Notes under the pieces: generated by a model
What the model saw: only the letters and a program-made list of their open reading frames with translations
Databases searched by the model: none
Told to the model about the DNA's origin: nothing
Made by a program: the position numbers and the translations under genes
NCBI GenBank assembly: GCA_000686145.1
Contig: JMMB01000007.1
Coordinates: 2,480,001 to 2,544,000, forward strand
From: Peptostreptococcaceae bacterium VA2
GTDB taxonomy: Bacteria > Bacillota > Clostridia > Peptostreptococcales > Peptostreptococcaceae
Length of the DNA: 64,000 nucleotides
Direction: 5' to 3'
Part shown: positions 54,526 to 63,729 of the stretch, piece after piece
Layout of the letters: every line of letters begins with the position of its first letter
How positions within the stretch are numbered: position 1 is the first letter of the stretch

Positions 54526-55282
54526 TCTCAGAGTCACCTCCAAGAAGCGTAACTACTTCTATTATTCTTTTGAAGAATTCTTTTCTATCGTCATTTCCTC
54601 TTATAAGTTCATTGAAAATCTTTCCATCTTTTATAAATAATATCCTTTTGCAATAACTTGCTGTAAAAGCATCATGAGTTACCATCATTATAGTAGAACT
54701 CATACTTTCATTTAAACTAACTAAACTTTCAAGTAACACTCTTGCTGATTTAGAATCAAGGGATCCAGTTGGTTCATCTGCAAGTATTAAAGATGGATTA
54801 GTTATTATTGCTCTTGCTGATGCTACTCTTTGCTTTTGACCACCTGATATTTCATAAGGAAACTTATTTAATATATCTGATATACCTAGGTTATTAGCTA
54901 CTATTTTTACTCTTTGGTCTATTTCATTTCCCTTTACTCCTATTACAGATAGTGCTAATGATATATTTTCATATACTGTTAATGTATCTAATAAATTAAA
55001 GTCTTGAAATATAAATCCCAAATGTTCTCTTCTGAATTTTTCTATATTTTTTCTAGATAAAGTTGTTATATCTTTGTCTTCTATTTTGATAGAGCCGGTT
55101 GTTACTTTATCTATTGTTGATATGCAGTTTAAAATAGTTGTCTTTCCACTTCCACTAGGCCCCATTATTCCAACAAACTCACCTTTTTCAACTTCAAAGG
55201 ATATATTATTTATTGCCTTTGTTAGATTTTTTTTATTCCCATAATATTTTTCTATATTCTTTACTTTAAGAACTGTATTCAT
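54515..55282 (-). CDS. Bce-type ABC transporter ATPase
   Basis: 255 residues with Walker A GPSGSGKTT (41-49), Q-loop in GFIFQDFNLLD, signature SGGQKQR, Walker B LILADEPTGSLD and switch His in VTHDAF. Works with the permease that follows. An inverted repeat at 55351-55380 upstream fits the site of its own response regulator. Confidence 0.95.
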   Translation of the reverse strand: MNTVLKVKNIEKYYGNKKNLTKAINNISFEVEKGEFVGIMGPSGSGKTTILNCISTIDKVTTGSIKIEDKDITTLSRKNIEKFRREHLGFIFQDFNLLDTLTVYENISLALSVIGVKGNEIDQRVKIVANNLGISDILNKFPYEISGGQKQRVASARAIITNPSLILADEPTGSLDSKSARVLLESLVSLNESMSSTIMMVTHDAFTASYCKRILFIKDGKIFNELIRGNDDRKEFFKRIIEVVTLLGGDSENVI

Positions 55283-55350
55283 AATCTACCTCCATATTTG
55301 TTTTATACTTATATTTTATAGGTATTAGAGGTTTTAATTAATAACTAAAC

Positions 55351-55380
55351 CTTACACTAAACTTACGATAATGTAAGTTT
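55351..55380 (-). promoter_or_regulatory. Probable BceR-type operator before the ABC genes
   Basis: Perfect inverted repeat AAACTTAC-N6-GTAAGTTT (55359-55366, 55373-55380) plus a third half-site CTTAC at 55351. On the minus strand it reads TTACA-N4-CGTAA, one base from the TNACA-N4-TGTAA pattern of Bce regulators. It lies in the 101-base gap between kinase and ATPase genes. Confidence 0.65.
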
Positions 55381-55383
55381 TAG

Positions 55384-56415
55384 CTATATGTTTGTTATAT
55401 TATTTTTTGGAAATTTAATTTTAACTATTGTTTTTTCGTTTATTGTAGATTCTATGCTCAGTCCTAGATACATTTTATTACTTAATTTTTTAGAAATATA
55501 AAGACCCATTCCAGTAGATTTTTTTAATTTCCTACCATTTATACCTGTAAATCCTTTTTGAAAAACCTTTTTCAAATCCTTCTCATCTATTCCAATACCA
55601 TTGTCCTCTATAAATAATTCTATATCATTTTCATTTTGGTTAGTGTATATCTTAATTTTACTTCTTTCGCTTTCTAGTTTTTCATTTGTATTTCCTATAT
55701 ACTTTATAGAATTTGATATTATTTGATTTAATATAAACTCTAACCATTTACTATCACAGTAAATTTCATTTTCAAAATCTACTATTTCTATTGCTATATT
55801 TTTTTGCCTTATTAATTTTTTATTTCTTTTTATTACGTTGTTTACACATTTTCTCAAATTAATTTTCTTTATAATATAGTCTTTTTCTAATTCATTTCCC
55901 TTTGAATAGTATAAAACTTGTTCTATAAAATCTTCAATTTTCTCTAACTCTTCTAACAAACTTAGGGTTTGTTCATTTTTATTATTCTCTATTATTAGTT
56001 TGCTTGATGATATGGGCGTTTTTATTTCATGAACCCACATATCTATATATTCTTGATACTCCTCTTGAGAATGTATATATGTATTTACTTCTTCATTCAT
56101 ACTTTTATCTGTAATGCTTAATACTTCATAAAGTATTTTACCTTCTAAAAAATCTGGTTCATCTATTAAAACTGGTAATAAATATTTTTTATCCATTTCA
56201 TTTAAGATATTAATAGCTTTATTATAATAACTAGCTTTTTTTATATATTCATACGTCATTTCTATAGTGGTTAGCACTATCCATAATATTAATATAAAGT
56301 TTATAGTTATATTTTCTACTCGTAGTAAACTTAATATATAAATTATAAATACTAAAAATACCAGTCTTAAAATTATAGATATCTGTTTATCTTTTATATA
56401 ATTTTTAAAATTCAT
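55384..56415 (-). CDS. Intramembrane-sensing histidine kinase (BceS type)
   Basis: 343 residues: two membrane helices close together (about 12-30 and 35-54) with almost no outer loop, so it cannot bind a ligand outside by itself. H box WVHEIKTPISS (His129), N box LNQIISNSIKYIG, G boxes DNGIGIDEKDL and STGMGLYIS. By family it is told by the BceAB-type transporter and phosphorylates the regulator encoded just upstream. Confidence 0.93.
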   Translation of the reverse strand: MNFKNYIKDKQISIILRLVFLVFIIYILSLLRVENITINFILILWIVLTTIEMTYEYIKKASYYNKAINILNEMDKKYLLPVLIDEPDFLEGKILYEVLSITDKSMNEEVNTYIHSQEEYQEYIDMWVHEIKTPISSSKLIIENNKNEQTLSLLEELEKIEDFIEQVLYYSKGNELEKDYIIKKINLRKCVNNVIKRNKKLIRQKNIAIEIVDFENEIYCDSKWLEFILNQIISNSIKYIGNTNEKLESERSKIKIYTNQNENDIELFIEDNGIGIDEKDLKKVFQKGFTGINGRKLKKSTGMGLYISKKLSNKMYLGLSIESTINEKTIVKIKFPKNNITNI

Positions 56416-56417
56416 AG

Positions 56418-57086
56418 TTATGGCATTATATAGCCTAGCCCCCTTTTGGTCTGTATATAGTCTTTACAATTAACTAGTTCTAATTTTTTTCTAAGTCTAT
56501 TTATGTTAACAGTTAAGGTATTATCATCTACAAACAAGTCTAAATCCCATAAATAGTCCATTAAGTCTCCCCTTGATACTATTTTGCCTTGATGTTTCAT
56601 TAAACAATTAAGTATTCTAAATTCATTTTTCGTTAAATCTAATTCCTTATTATCAAAGCAAATACTATTTTTTGTTAAATCTAGCTCTAATTTTTTATAT
56701 TTAAGGATTTCTATGGATACTTTATTATACATTCTTTTTAATATAGAATTTATATGAGCAAGTAGTATTTGAGTGTTATATGGCTTTGTTATGAAATCAT
56801 CAGCACCTAGATTCATGCTCATAAGCTCGTCCATTTCCGTATCTCTACTTGTTACTACTATTATTGGTATATCTGATTTTTTCCTAATTTCTCTACATAT
56901 ATAATATCCATCATATATAGGTAAATTTATATCTAATAGTAATAAATGTCCTTGTTGACTTAACGTATCTTCTATTATATTTTCAAAGTCTGATAATACT
57001 ATTACTTCATAATTATAATTAACTAAAAAATTCCTTAGTTCTTTTCTTATTTTTTCATCGTCTTCAATTATTATAATTTTTTTCAA
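56418..57086 (-). CDS. OmpR-family response regulator (BceR type)
   Basis: 222 residues: receiver with DD at 9-10, phosphorylated Asp52 (LLLDINLPIYDG), Thr in VVTSRD and Lys in ITKPYN; then a winged-helix DNA-binding domain (LTKNEFRILNCLMKHQGKIV, VDDNTLTVNINRLRKKL). Two bases separate it from the kinase gene. It should bind the inverted repeat before the ABC genes. Confidence 0.94.
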   Translation of the reverse strand: MKKIIIIEDDEKIRKELRNFLVNYNYEVIVLSDFENIIEDTLSQQGHLLLLDINLPIYDGYYICREIRKKSDIPIIVVTSRDTEMDELMSMNLGADDFITKPYNTQILLAHINSILKRMYNKVSIEILKYKKLELDLTKNSICFDNKELDLTKNEFRILNCLMKHQGKIVSRGDLMDYLWDLDLFVDDNTLTVNINRLRKKLELVNCKDYIQTKRGLGYIMP

Positions 57087-57177
57087 ATTTGCTCCCCCTA
57101 TTAAAACTTAATACATATTCTTATATTATATCAATTTAATATAAGCTTCACTAACCTAGCTTACTATATTTTACCAT

Positions 57178-57207
57178 AAAAAAGGCATAGACAATTTTGC
57201 CTACACC
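57178..57207 (-). terminator. Terminator after the transaldolase-like gene
   Basis: An 11-bp stem with three G-U pairs (GGTGTAGGCAA against TTGTCTATGCC), then TTTTTT on the minus strand, 25 bases after the stop. Confidence 0.8.
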
Positions 57208-57231
57208 TTTATATAAAACTTTATATGCTCA

Positions 57232-57882
57232 TTATAACTTTAATGAAGCACCTTCCCAGTCTTTTATGAAGTTTTCTATTCCTTTATCTGTTAAAGGATG
57301 CTTAATCATTTGGTTTATAACTTTAAGTGGTACTGTAGCTATATCTGCACCTATTCTAGCAGCTTGTGCTACATGTATTGGGTTTCTTACGCTTGCAACT
57401 ATTATTTGAGTTTCTATACCATTTACATTAAATATATCTGCTATTTCTTCTATTAATTCTAATCCATTTTGTCCTATATCATCAAGTCTTCCTACAAATG
57501 GACTTACATAAGTTGCTCCAGCTCTTGCAGCTAAAAGTGCTTGCCCTGAAGAGAATATTAAAGTTACATTAGTTTTTACACCTTTTGCTGATAATATTTT
57601 AGTAGCTTTTAATCCTTCAGCTGTCATAGGTAATTTTATAACTATGTTTTTATGTATTTTTGACAACTTAGCAGCTTCAGCTACCATGCCTTCATGATTT
57701 AAACTTATTACTTCTGCACTTATTGGTCCATCTACTATTTCAGTTATTTCTTTAACTACTTCTATAAAATCTCTTCCTTCTTTAGCTATTAAAGATGGAT
57801 TTGTAGTTACTCCACATATAACACCTAAATCATTTGCTTCTTTTATTTCTTCTATATTTGCTGTGTCTATAAAAAATCTCAT
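57232..57882 (-). CDS. Transaldolase / fructose-6-phosphate aldolase-like enzyme
   Basis: 216 residues, the short TalB-like class: [20 protein letters not shown] at the start, [13 protein letters not shown], the Schiff-base Lys in [14 protein letters not shown], and [17 protein letters not shown]. It moves three-carbon units between sugar phosphates, or splits fructose 6-phosphate; the two activities cannot be told apart here. Single gene with an upstream inverted repeat AACACT-N4-AGTGTT (57940-57955). Confidence 0.92.
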   Translation of the reverse strand: MRFFIDTANIEEIKEANDLGVICGVTTNPSLIAKEGRDFIEVVKEITEIVDGPISAEVISLNHEGMVAEAAKLSKIHKNIVIKLPMTAEGLKATKILSAKGVKTNVTLIFSSGQALLAARAGATYVSPFVGRLDDIGQNGLELIEEIADIFNVNGIETQIIVASVRNPIHVAQAARIGADIATVPLKVINQMIKHPLTDKGIENFIKDWEGASLKL

Positions 57883-57939
57883 TTTATAAATCTCCTCTAG
57901 TTTAATTATTTTATGTAATTATAAATTATTTTATTGTCT

Positions 57940-57955
57940 AACACTGGTTAGTGTT
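57940..57955. promoter_or_regulatory. Inverted repeat before the transaldolase-like gene
   Basis: AACACT, 4 bases, AGTGTT, about 60 bases before the start. Operator-like in size; no regulator can be named. Confidence 0.4.
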
Positions 57956-58126
57956 TGCTTATGCTTATTAAATTATTAATAATAAAGTTATATAACTTAG
58001 ATTATTACTATACCATATTACATAATTTTTTTCATGTTAGTTTATTATTTAACTTTTTTATTTCCTTATTTATAACTTTATTCTACATAAAATACAAGAT
58101 TCCTTTATATTAAGGTTATTTATACA

Positions 58127-58170
58127 TAAAAATACCTATATCTTTATACTTTAAAGATATAGGTATTTTA
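58127..58170 (-). terminator. Terminator after xpt
   Basis: A stem of about 18 bp (AAAATACCTATATCTTTA with its complement) ending at the xpt stop codon, followed by T-rich sequence on the minus strand. Confidence 0.85.
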
Positions 58171-58743
58171 TTATCTAAACCTTATCGTTCCATTTTCTAT
58201 TGAATCTAGTATTGCTAATGATTCTAACTTAACTCCTTGATTTTCTAAAAGCTGTCTTCCATCTTGGAATCCTTTTTCTATTACTATTCCAACCCCAATT
58301 AAATTTGCATTAGCTTGATTTACTAAGTCTTTAAGCCCAAGTGCAGCTCTCCCGTTAGCTAAAAAATCATCTAAAACTAATATATTTTCACCTTCATTTA
58401 AATATTTTTTAGATACCTTAACGCTATATTCTTTAGCTTTAGTAAAAGAATATACCTTAGTTTCATAAACATCTTTATCTAAATTTTTAGATTCTGCCTT
58501 TTTAGCAAAAACTACTGGGACATTTCCAAAATGTTGTGATGCAATAGATGCTATAGCTATTCCTGATGCCTCTATTGTAAGTATTTTATCTATTTTTTCA
58601 TTTTTAAATCTATTTTTAAATTCTTTACCTATTTCATTTAAAAATGCTACATCTAATTGATGATTTAAAAAATTATCTACTTTTAATATATCATTTCCTA
58701 GAGCACGACCTTCTTTTAATATCTTATCTTTTAATGATTTCAT
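58171..58743 (-). CDS. xpt: Xanthine phosphoribosyltransferase
   Basis: 190 residues with the Xpt pattern: [20 protein letters not shown] at the start, [20 protein letters not shown] in the middle, and the PRPP-binding loop [17 protein letters not shown]. It makes XMP from xanthine and PRPP. Preceded by a guanine riboswitch with a terminator, the classic control of this gene. Confidence 0.95.
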   Translation of the reverse strand: MKSLKDKILKEGRALGNDILKVDNFLNHQLDVAFLNEIGKEFKNRFKNEKIDKILTIEASGIAIASIASQHFGNVPVVFAKKAESKNLDKDVYETKVYSFTKAKEYSVKVSKKYLNEGENILVLDDFLANGRAALGLKDLVNQANANLIGVGIVIEKGFQDGRQLLENQGVKLESLAILDSIENGTIRFR

Positions 58744-58770
58744 GTATAATATCCTCCATTTTTTATGTAT

Positions 58771-58935
58771 TAAAAAACTCCTGTCTATTTCTAGACAGGA
58801 GTTTGTAAGTCAAATTAAAAGTATATATTTAAATAGTATTACTGTATTCAAACGATACCTTATAAACTCCTGTAGTCAAGCAATTTACGGCAGCTTGGTA
58901 GAAACGTTTGATCCATATTATCAAAAATATACAGG
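58771..58935 (-). promoter_or_regulatory. Guanine-type purine riboswitch with terminator, controlling xpt
   Basis: Aptamer at 58869-58935 (minus strand): closing stem CCTGTA/TACAGG, loop 2 AATATGG, junction CGTTTCTACC, loop 3 TGCCGTAAAT, and GACTAC where the C marks guanine over adenine. A 13-bp terminator stem at 58775-58804 is followed by TTTTTT. The aptamer's 3' strand runs into CAGGAGTTT, the same sequence as the terminator's 3' arm, so it can pair with AAACTCCTG as an antiterminator. Guanine should switch xpt off. Confidence 0.95.
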
Positions 58936-59000
58936 TAATTATATTAATTATTTCCTATAAGTATATATTACCCTTATATATTATTCAACAAATACTTTCT

Positions 59001-60143
59001 CTATTTAGCAGTATATCCAGCTTTTAATAGCATTTCTACTGCAACTTCACCTTTAGCATCATTTACTAAAACTATAGGTCCAGTGCATCCCATGCCACTT
59101 TCTGCATATACTCCATTTTTCCATAATTCTTTAACTGCATCTTCTAAGTCCATTATATCTATTCCAGATATTTGAGTTGTAACAACTTGTTTATCTGGCA
59201 TTTTAACATCTTCACTAACTTTCACTTCTTTTTTAGTAATGCTTTCTATTATAGTTCCAAGCTTAGATTTTTTAGCATTTATAAATTCTTCTTTAGCAAT
59301 TTCACTCACATTACCTTTTGCTACATCATATGCATATTTTAAAGCATTAGCAACAACAGGACTTCCTGAAGCCCTTGATAATATAAGTATTTTTCTATTA
59401 TAATCCTCACCTACTCCAGGTCCATATCCATATCCAATAGATTCATAATCTCCTCCACTTGTAAATGAAGAAAATACCTTCATAAATATATTTCCACTTA
59501 AAGTATCACAAACCATAACATCTGGTGCTCCTACTAATAAGTCATTACCTCTCATTACACATCCACCATCTGCCCTTATAGAATCTGCAAACTCTAAATC
59601 GTACCCATTATCTTTTAACTCATTTAAACATTTTTCAACTTGTCTAGCTCCATCAACATTAAGAATTCCAACCTTAGGAATCTTTATTCCTATACTTTTA
59701 GCTGTTGCAATTCCATAGATAGCATTTCTAACCATTGCCTCTATTCTATTAGTTGCACTAGTTCCTGTTGTTGTTGCTAGTATCATTTCTTTTCCTCTAC
59801 CTGGTGTTATTACTCTACCAACTGTAGATACACCTATAGGAAAATTATAGTGCATAGTTACACAAGAGTCTATATATCCACTATCTAATAATTCTTCCAT
59901 TTTTGCATGCATTTCTTTTTCATCATTAACTTCAACAATTTCAAGATCAGTTTCAACTTTAGGTCCTATTAAAACTATATCAAATAAGTTAGATCTAGCA
60001 AAATATGCTCCATTTACTAAGTTATCTACTCCGTGTTCGCTTCCAAGTATAGTTAATCCTATTTTTATTTTCTTTGTAAATTGCCCACTTTCTATTGCAT
60101 TAGCAATTTCTAGGAGAGTTTCACCTATTATCTTTTTAGCCAT
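59001..60143 (-). CDS. grdD: Glycine reductase complex component C, subunit GrdD
   Basis: 380 residues, related to PlsX-type phosphate acyltransferases: GLTILGSEHGVDNLVNGAYF near the start and RADGGCVMRGNDLLVGAPDV in the middle. With GrdC it releases acetyl phosphate from the acetyl-seleno intermediate. 12 bases after grdC; last gene of the operon. Confidence 0.93.
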   Translation of the reverse strand: MAKKIIGETLLEIANAIESGQFTKKIKIGLTILGSEHGVDNLVNGAYFARSNLFDIVLIGPKVETDLEIVEVNDEKEMHAKMEELLDSGYIDSCVTMHYNFPIGVSTVGRVITPGRGKEMILATTTGTSATNRIEAMVRNAIYGIATAKSIGIKIPKVGILNVDGARQVEKCLNELKDNGYDLEFADSIRADGGCVMRGNDLLVGAPDVMVCDTLSGNIFMKVFSSFTSGGDYESIGYGYGPGVGEDYNRKILILSRASGSPVVANALKYAYDVAKGNVSEIAKEEFINAKKSKLGTIIESITKKEVKVSEDVKMPDKQVVTTQISGIDIMDLEDAVKELWKNGVYAESGMGCTGPIVLVNDAKGEVAVEMLLKAGYTAK

Positions 60144-60155
60144 AATATTTTCCTC

Positions 60156-61688
60156 CTATTCCTCTATCATATCTAGTGCTAATTTTTTAAGAGACTGTGC
60201 TATTATTTTCTTTATTTCTTCCTTAGATACTGTATTAGTCTCTTCACTTACTCCGTTGTTTCTTTCTATTACGAATGATACCCCATCAAATAGGTTAGTC
60301 ATTCTTCCTAAGAATAAACTTCCTTTTCCAACTATCATCGCTCTATTTTTATCTCCAGTACTTAAATCATCTATTGCAAATCCTATATATGGAACACCTG
60401 ATGGTATATGTCCTTGAGTTGGTGCCCATCCTGGCAATCCTTTATTAGCTACAAAGTCTTTTAAGTCTTTCTTTTCCATATCTCCACATTTAACAGCAAG
60501 TGCACCTATCATTTTGTAATTAGCCTCTGGAACATCTCCAGCTCCTGCTGGTTTTGTTATATCTGGATTTTGCATTTCAACAGAGAATACATCTACATCT
60601 GTTATTTTTAAGTTTGCTCTATCAAGACCTGATGTTATAAGTGCTGTCATAACTGCTTGAGGAGAAGATCCTGTTCCAACATTATGTTTTCCTACTAAAT
60701 CTGTTCTAATTATTGGATTAACTCCATCATTTTCTGATACAAGTATAGCAAATCCGCCTACTACATCTTCTAAAACTGGAAGACCCTTTTTAATATGATC
60801 CTTTGCATTCATTCCAAGTTTTGCACTAGCACCACCTGCAACTACTACTACATTTTTATATATACCTGATTTTACAAGCGCTGCTGCTTGAATTAATGCA
60901 TGAGTTGGAGCTGCACAAAATCCTCTAGTATCTGAACCTGTAGCATTATTAAAACCTGCTATCTCTGCTATAGATTTAGCAAAATTTCCTCCACCTCTTT
61001 GATTTATATCTCCACAAGCTTCTTCTGAACACTCTATAACATAGTCGATATCTAGTGCATTTATTTTGCTACTTCTTAATAAATGTACACATGACAACAC
61101 TCCAGATGCCTTAACTACTAAATTTTCAAGCATAGTGTGTGCATTTAAGTTTAAATCTACATCATGTGCTCTTTTTATATACCCAACAAGCTTACCTTCA
61201 TGATATAACGCTTCCGCTATATGAGTATTTATTAATTCTAAACCGTCTTCTATATTATCACCCTTTAACTTTCCTACAAATGAAGATAATTCAGGGTAGT
61301 TATTTTCAATTTTAGTTTTTACTATGCTTACAAACTCTTCACTTAATTTTACTAAGTCAAAAGCATCGCACATTTGCATTAAAGCTAAAAATTCATCTTG
61401 AGGCATTATTTCGCCTAGCTTTCCTAATCTAGTTCCTCCTGTTTTTTCATTACACCAAGGCATAGTTAGGTTTTTTAATTCTTCTGGTCTATTATTCCCT
61501 ATGTATACTTGATTTGGCATGTAATTAACTACATCGTTATAACTTCTTATATGATTACTTATTTCTTTTAAAAAATCCGAATCTGGATTTGTAGCTCTTT
61601 CAACATTACAAGTACTCCCATTTTGTACTATCATATCTGGAGTATGTACAAGTATATAACTTGCACCTTTTAATACTGGATAACTCAT
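60156..61688 (-). CDS. grdC: Glycine reductase complex component C, subunit GrdC
   Basis: 510 residues related to beta-ketoacyl synthase III: GASYILVHTPDMIVQNGSTC, IECSEEACGDINQRGGGNF, RGFCAAPTHALIQAA, with a Cys in the FabH-like position of GFCAAP. It carries the acetyl group in the last step of glycine reduction. Separated from grdB by 141 bases holding a hairpin. Confidence 0.93.
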   Translation of the reverse strand: MSYPVLKGASYILVHTPDMIVQNGSTCNVERATNPDSDFLKEISNHIRSYNDVVNYMPNQVYIGNNRPEELKNLTMPWCNEKTGGTRLGKLGEIMPQDEFLALMQMCDAFDLVKLSEEFVSIVKTKIENNYPELSSFVGKLKGDNIEDGLELINTHIAEALYHEGKLVGYIKRAHDVDLNLNAHTMLENLVVKASGVLSCVHLLRSSKINALDIDYVIECSEEACGDINQRGGGNFAKSIAEIAGFNNATGSDTRGFCAAPTHALIQAAALVKSGIYKNVVVVAGGASAKLGMNAKDHIKKGLPVLEDVVGGFAILVSENDGVNPIIRTDLVGKHNVGTGSSPQAVMTALITSGLDRANLKITDVDVFSVEMQNPDITKPAGAGDVPEANYKMIGALAVKCGDMEKKDLKDFVANKGLPGWAPTQGHIPSGVPYIGFAIDDLSTGDKNRAMIVGKGSLFLGRMTNLFDGVSFVIERNNGVSEETNTVSKEEIKKIIAQSLKKLALDMIEE

Positions 61689-61765
61689 AAACGCACCCCC
61701 AATAATTTTTTAGATATATCCAACACCATAGTCTTAAAGAGGTGCTGGTTCACATACTTATTTTC

Positions 61766-61798
61766 ACAAATAGATGGACCAAAAGCCCATCTATTTGT
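61766..61798. repeat. Hairpin between grdB and grdC
   Basis: 12-bp perfect stem ACAAATAGATGG with a 9-base loop. The T-run lies on its plus-strand side, so as an intrinsic terminator it points against the operon; on the minus strand only GAAAAT follows. It may instead act in RNA processing or stability between grdB and grdC. Confidence 0.6.
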
Positions 61799-61829
61799 TT
61801 TTTTATGTATTTAATTGATGTTGTATGAT

Positions 61830-63179
61830 TTAAGCCATAGATTTAGGTTTTAATATACTAGTATCTACTTTTTCAAATACTGTTTGGTCCTCTACTTCTG
61901 TAAGTAAAGCTACTAACGCTTTTTCTACTAATCCTCTTCTTAATGCTTTTTCCTCAGCATGATCAAGTGCAGGATTTCCAAGTGGATGAGGTATTGCTAT
62001 AGTTGGAACTATTCTATTTGCACCAACTGTTAATGATATTGGAACTACTGTGCACATGTGAACCACAGGTACTTCAGTAACTCTTTCTATCTCTTTTACC
62101 ATCGTTGCACCGCAACGAGTACAAGTGCCTCATGTAGAAGTTAATATAATAGCATCTACATTTGCTTCTTTTAATTTATTTCCTATTTCATTTGCATATT
62201 TCTTTGCATTTGCAACTGAAGTTCCATTTCCTGTAGTTGTATAGAATGTTTCATGTAATTCTCTTATTATACCTTCCCTTACTAAATCTCTTAATACATC
62301 AACTGGTAAAACTCTATCTGCATCTAAGTTAGCGTATACTGGATCATATCCACCATGAGCGGTTTCATGTGTTTCTTCAGTTAAATCATCAAATCCTACT
62401 AATGAGTATTCTCCATACTTAGAAGCTGAAGAAGATTCTATTCTATCAGGATTTCCTTTTGGAACTATTCCTCCTGAAGTAACTACTGCTATTTTTGCAT
62501 TAGATAAATCTTTTAATGCAGCACTTGGTTCTACTCTATCAAACACAGGCATTGGATATTCAGTTACAAATTCCTCACCTTTGATTTTTTTAACTAGCAT
62601 ATCAACTGCTCTTTTAGATCCTTTTTCTTCGTGGAAGAAATTTACTCTAATACCTCTTTCTATATATCCTTCTTCTTTAGGTGAACCTATTTTTTCTCCA
62701 CTAGCTAATTTTTTTGCAAATTTAACCATCTTAGGAAGTGCTTTTCTCATACCTGCTGCAGAGTCTGATGTTTCTACTATGTAAACATCCTTTTTAAACA
62801 TATCTGCACCTGGGTTTTCTATATACATTCCAGTAAGCACAGGTATATTTAAGCTCTCTTGAACTACCTTAGTTATCGCACCTGCTGCAACCCCATATCT
62901 ACCAGCATTAAAAGATGGACCTGCTATGAAAAATTGAGGATTAAATGATTTTATCATTCCTAGTACTTCAGCACTCGCACTATCTAAATTCTCATTAAAG
63001 TAAGTATCCCCACATACTACTGTTCCAACTATTTCCATGTCATCACCTAATAACTTATTAAGTTGGACACTTATTGGAGGTAAGTTTTCTGCCACATGTG
63101 GCTTAGTATCAGCTTTTTCTTCTCCACCTATACCAGCGAAGAACTGATTTATATAATGAACTACTCTTAGTTTTCCCAT
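61830..63179 (-). CDS. grdB: Glycine reductase component B, selenoprotein subunit GrdB
   Basis: 449 residues when the in-frame TGA at 62130-62132 is read as selenocysteine (residue 350). Local sequence is ILTST-Sec-GTCTRCGATM, the known GrdB active-site pattern with nearby cysteines. Start ATG at 63177-63179. GrdB binds glycine through the pyruvoyl group of the GrdE-derived subunit and passes it to the GrdA selenol. Between grdA and grdC. Confidence 0.96.
62130..62132 (-). other. Selenocysteine codon (TGA) in grdB
   Basis: An in-frame TGA between two long open stretches of the same conserved protein. Bacterial SECIS hairpins lie just after the codon; GGCACTTGTACTCGTTGCGG follows here and could fold. 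Confidence 0.95.
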
Positions 63180-63205
63180 ATATTTTTCACCCCTTTTTTG
63201 TTTAA

Positions 63206-63685
63206 TTAAGCATTAAACTTACAGAATTGTTCTCTAACACTAGTCATTTCTTCTACTATTTCATCAACTTCAAGTACCATTTCCATCATACTTATTTGCT
63301 CTTCATAAACAGATGAATCAAATTCTGCTTTCATTTCTTCTTCTACAACATGATATACTCTAAGTCCTAATTCAACTCCAGCAAGTGGTCCGGCGAAAGT
63401 TGGATCACCAGCAGTTACTGTCTCAGCTGCAAGTCCAGCAGCTTCGGCTTCAGATGCACCTAATAAAACCACAAGATTGTCTGCTCCGTGTTTTTCACAA
63501 GCTTCTTTAACTCTCTTTTGGTTTTCTAAGTCCATAGCCCCTGCAGCCGTTCAGACAAAACATTCTGTTGAAGAAAATATTACTTCTGCTCCTTCTATTC
63601 CTTTTATACACTCTTCTATCGCAGGTCCTGGTATACCATCACGGTCTCCTATTATAAGGACCTTTTTATTCGCAAGTATGCTCAT
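63206..63685 (-). CDS. grdA: Glycine reductase selenoprotein A (GrdA)
   Basis: 159 residues from the ATG at 63683-63685 (GGGGGAG site before it), with the TGA at 63551-63553 read as selenocysteine 45. The local motif is ECFV-Sec-TAAGAMD, as in other GrdA proteins, so Cys42 and Sec45 form the redox pair that takes the carboxymethyl group and is recycled by thioredoxin. N-terminus [18 protein letters not shown] is also typical. Confidence 0.97.
63551..63553 (-). other. Selenocysteine codon (TGA) in grdA
   Basis: In-frame TGA in the conserved CFV-Sec-TAAG motif; the downstream GGCTGCAGGGGCTATGG region is the place for the SECIS hairpin. Confidence 0.96.
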
Positions 63686-63729
63686 AGTTCTCCCCCTTAA
63701 TTTATATACACTACTTAACTTATATTTTG

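Noticed and set aside
61830-62102. A separate small gene after grdB
   Set aside because: It is the C-terminal part of GrdB after the selenocysteine TGA, in the same frame and with conserved sequence across the codon.
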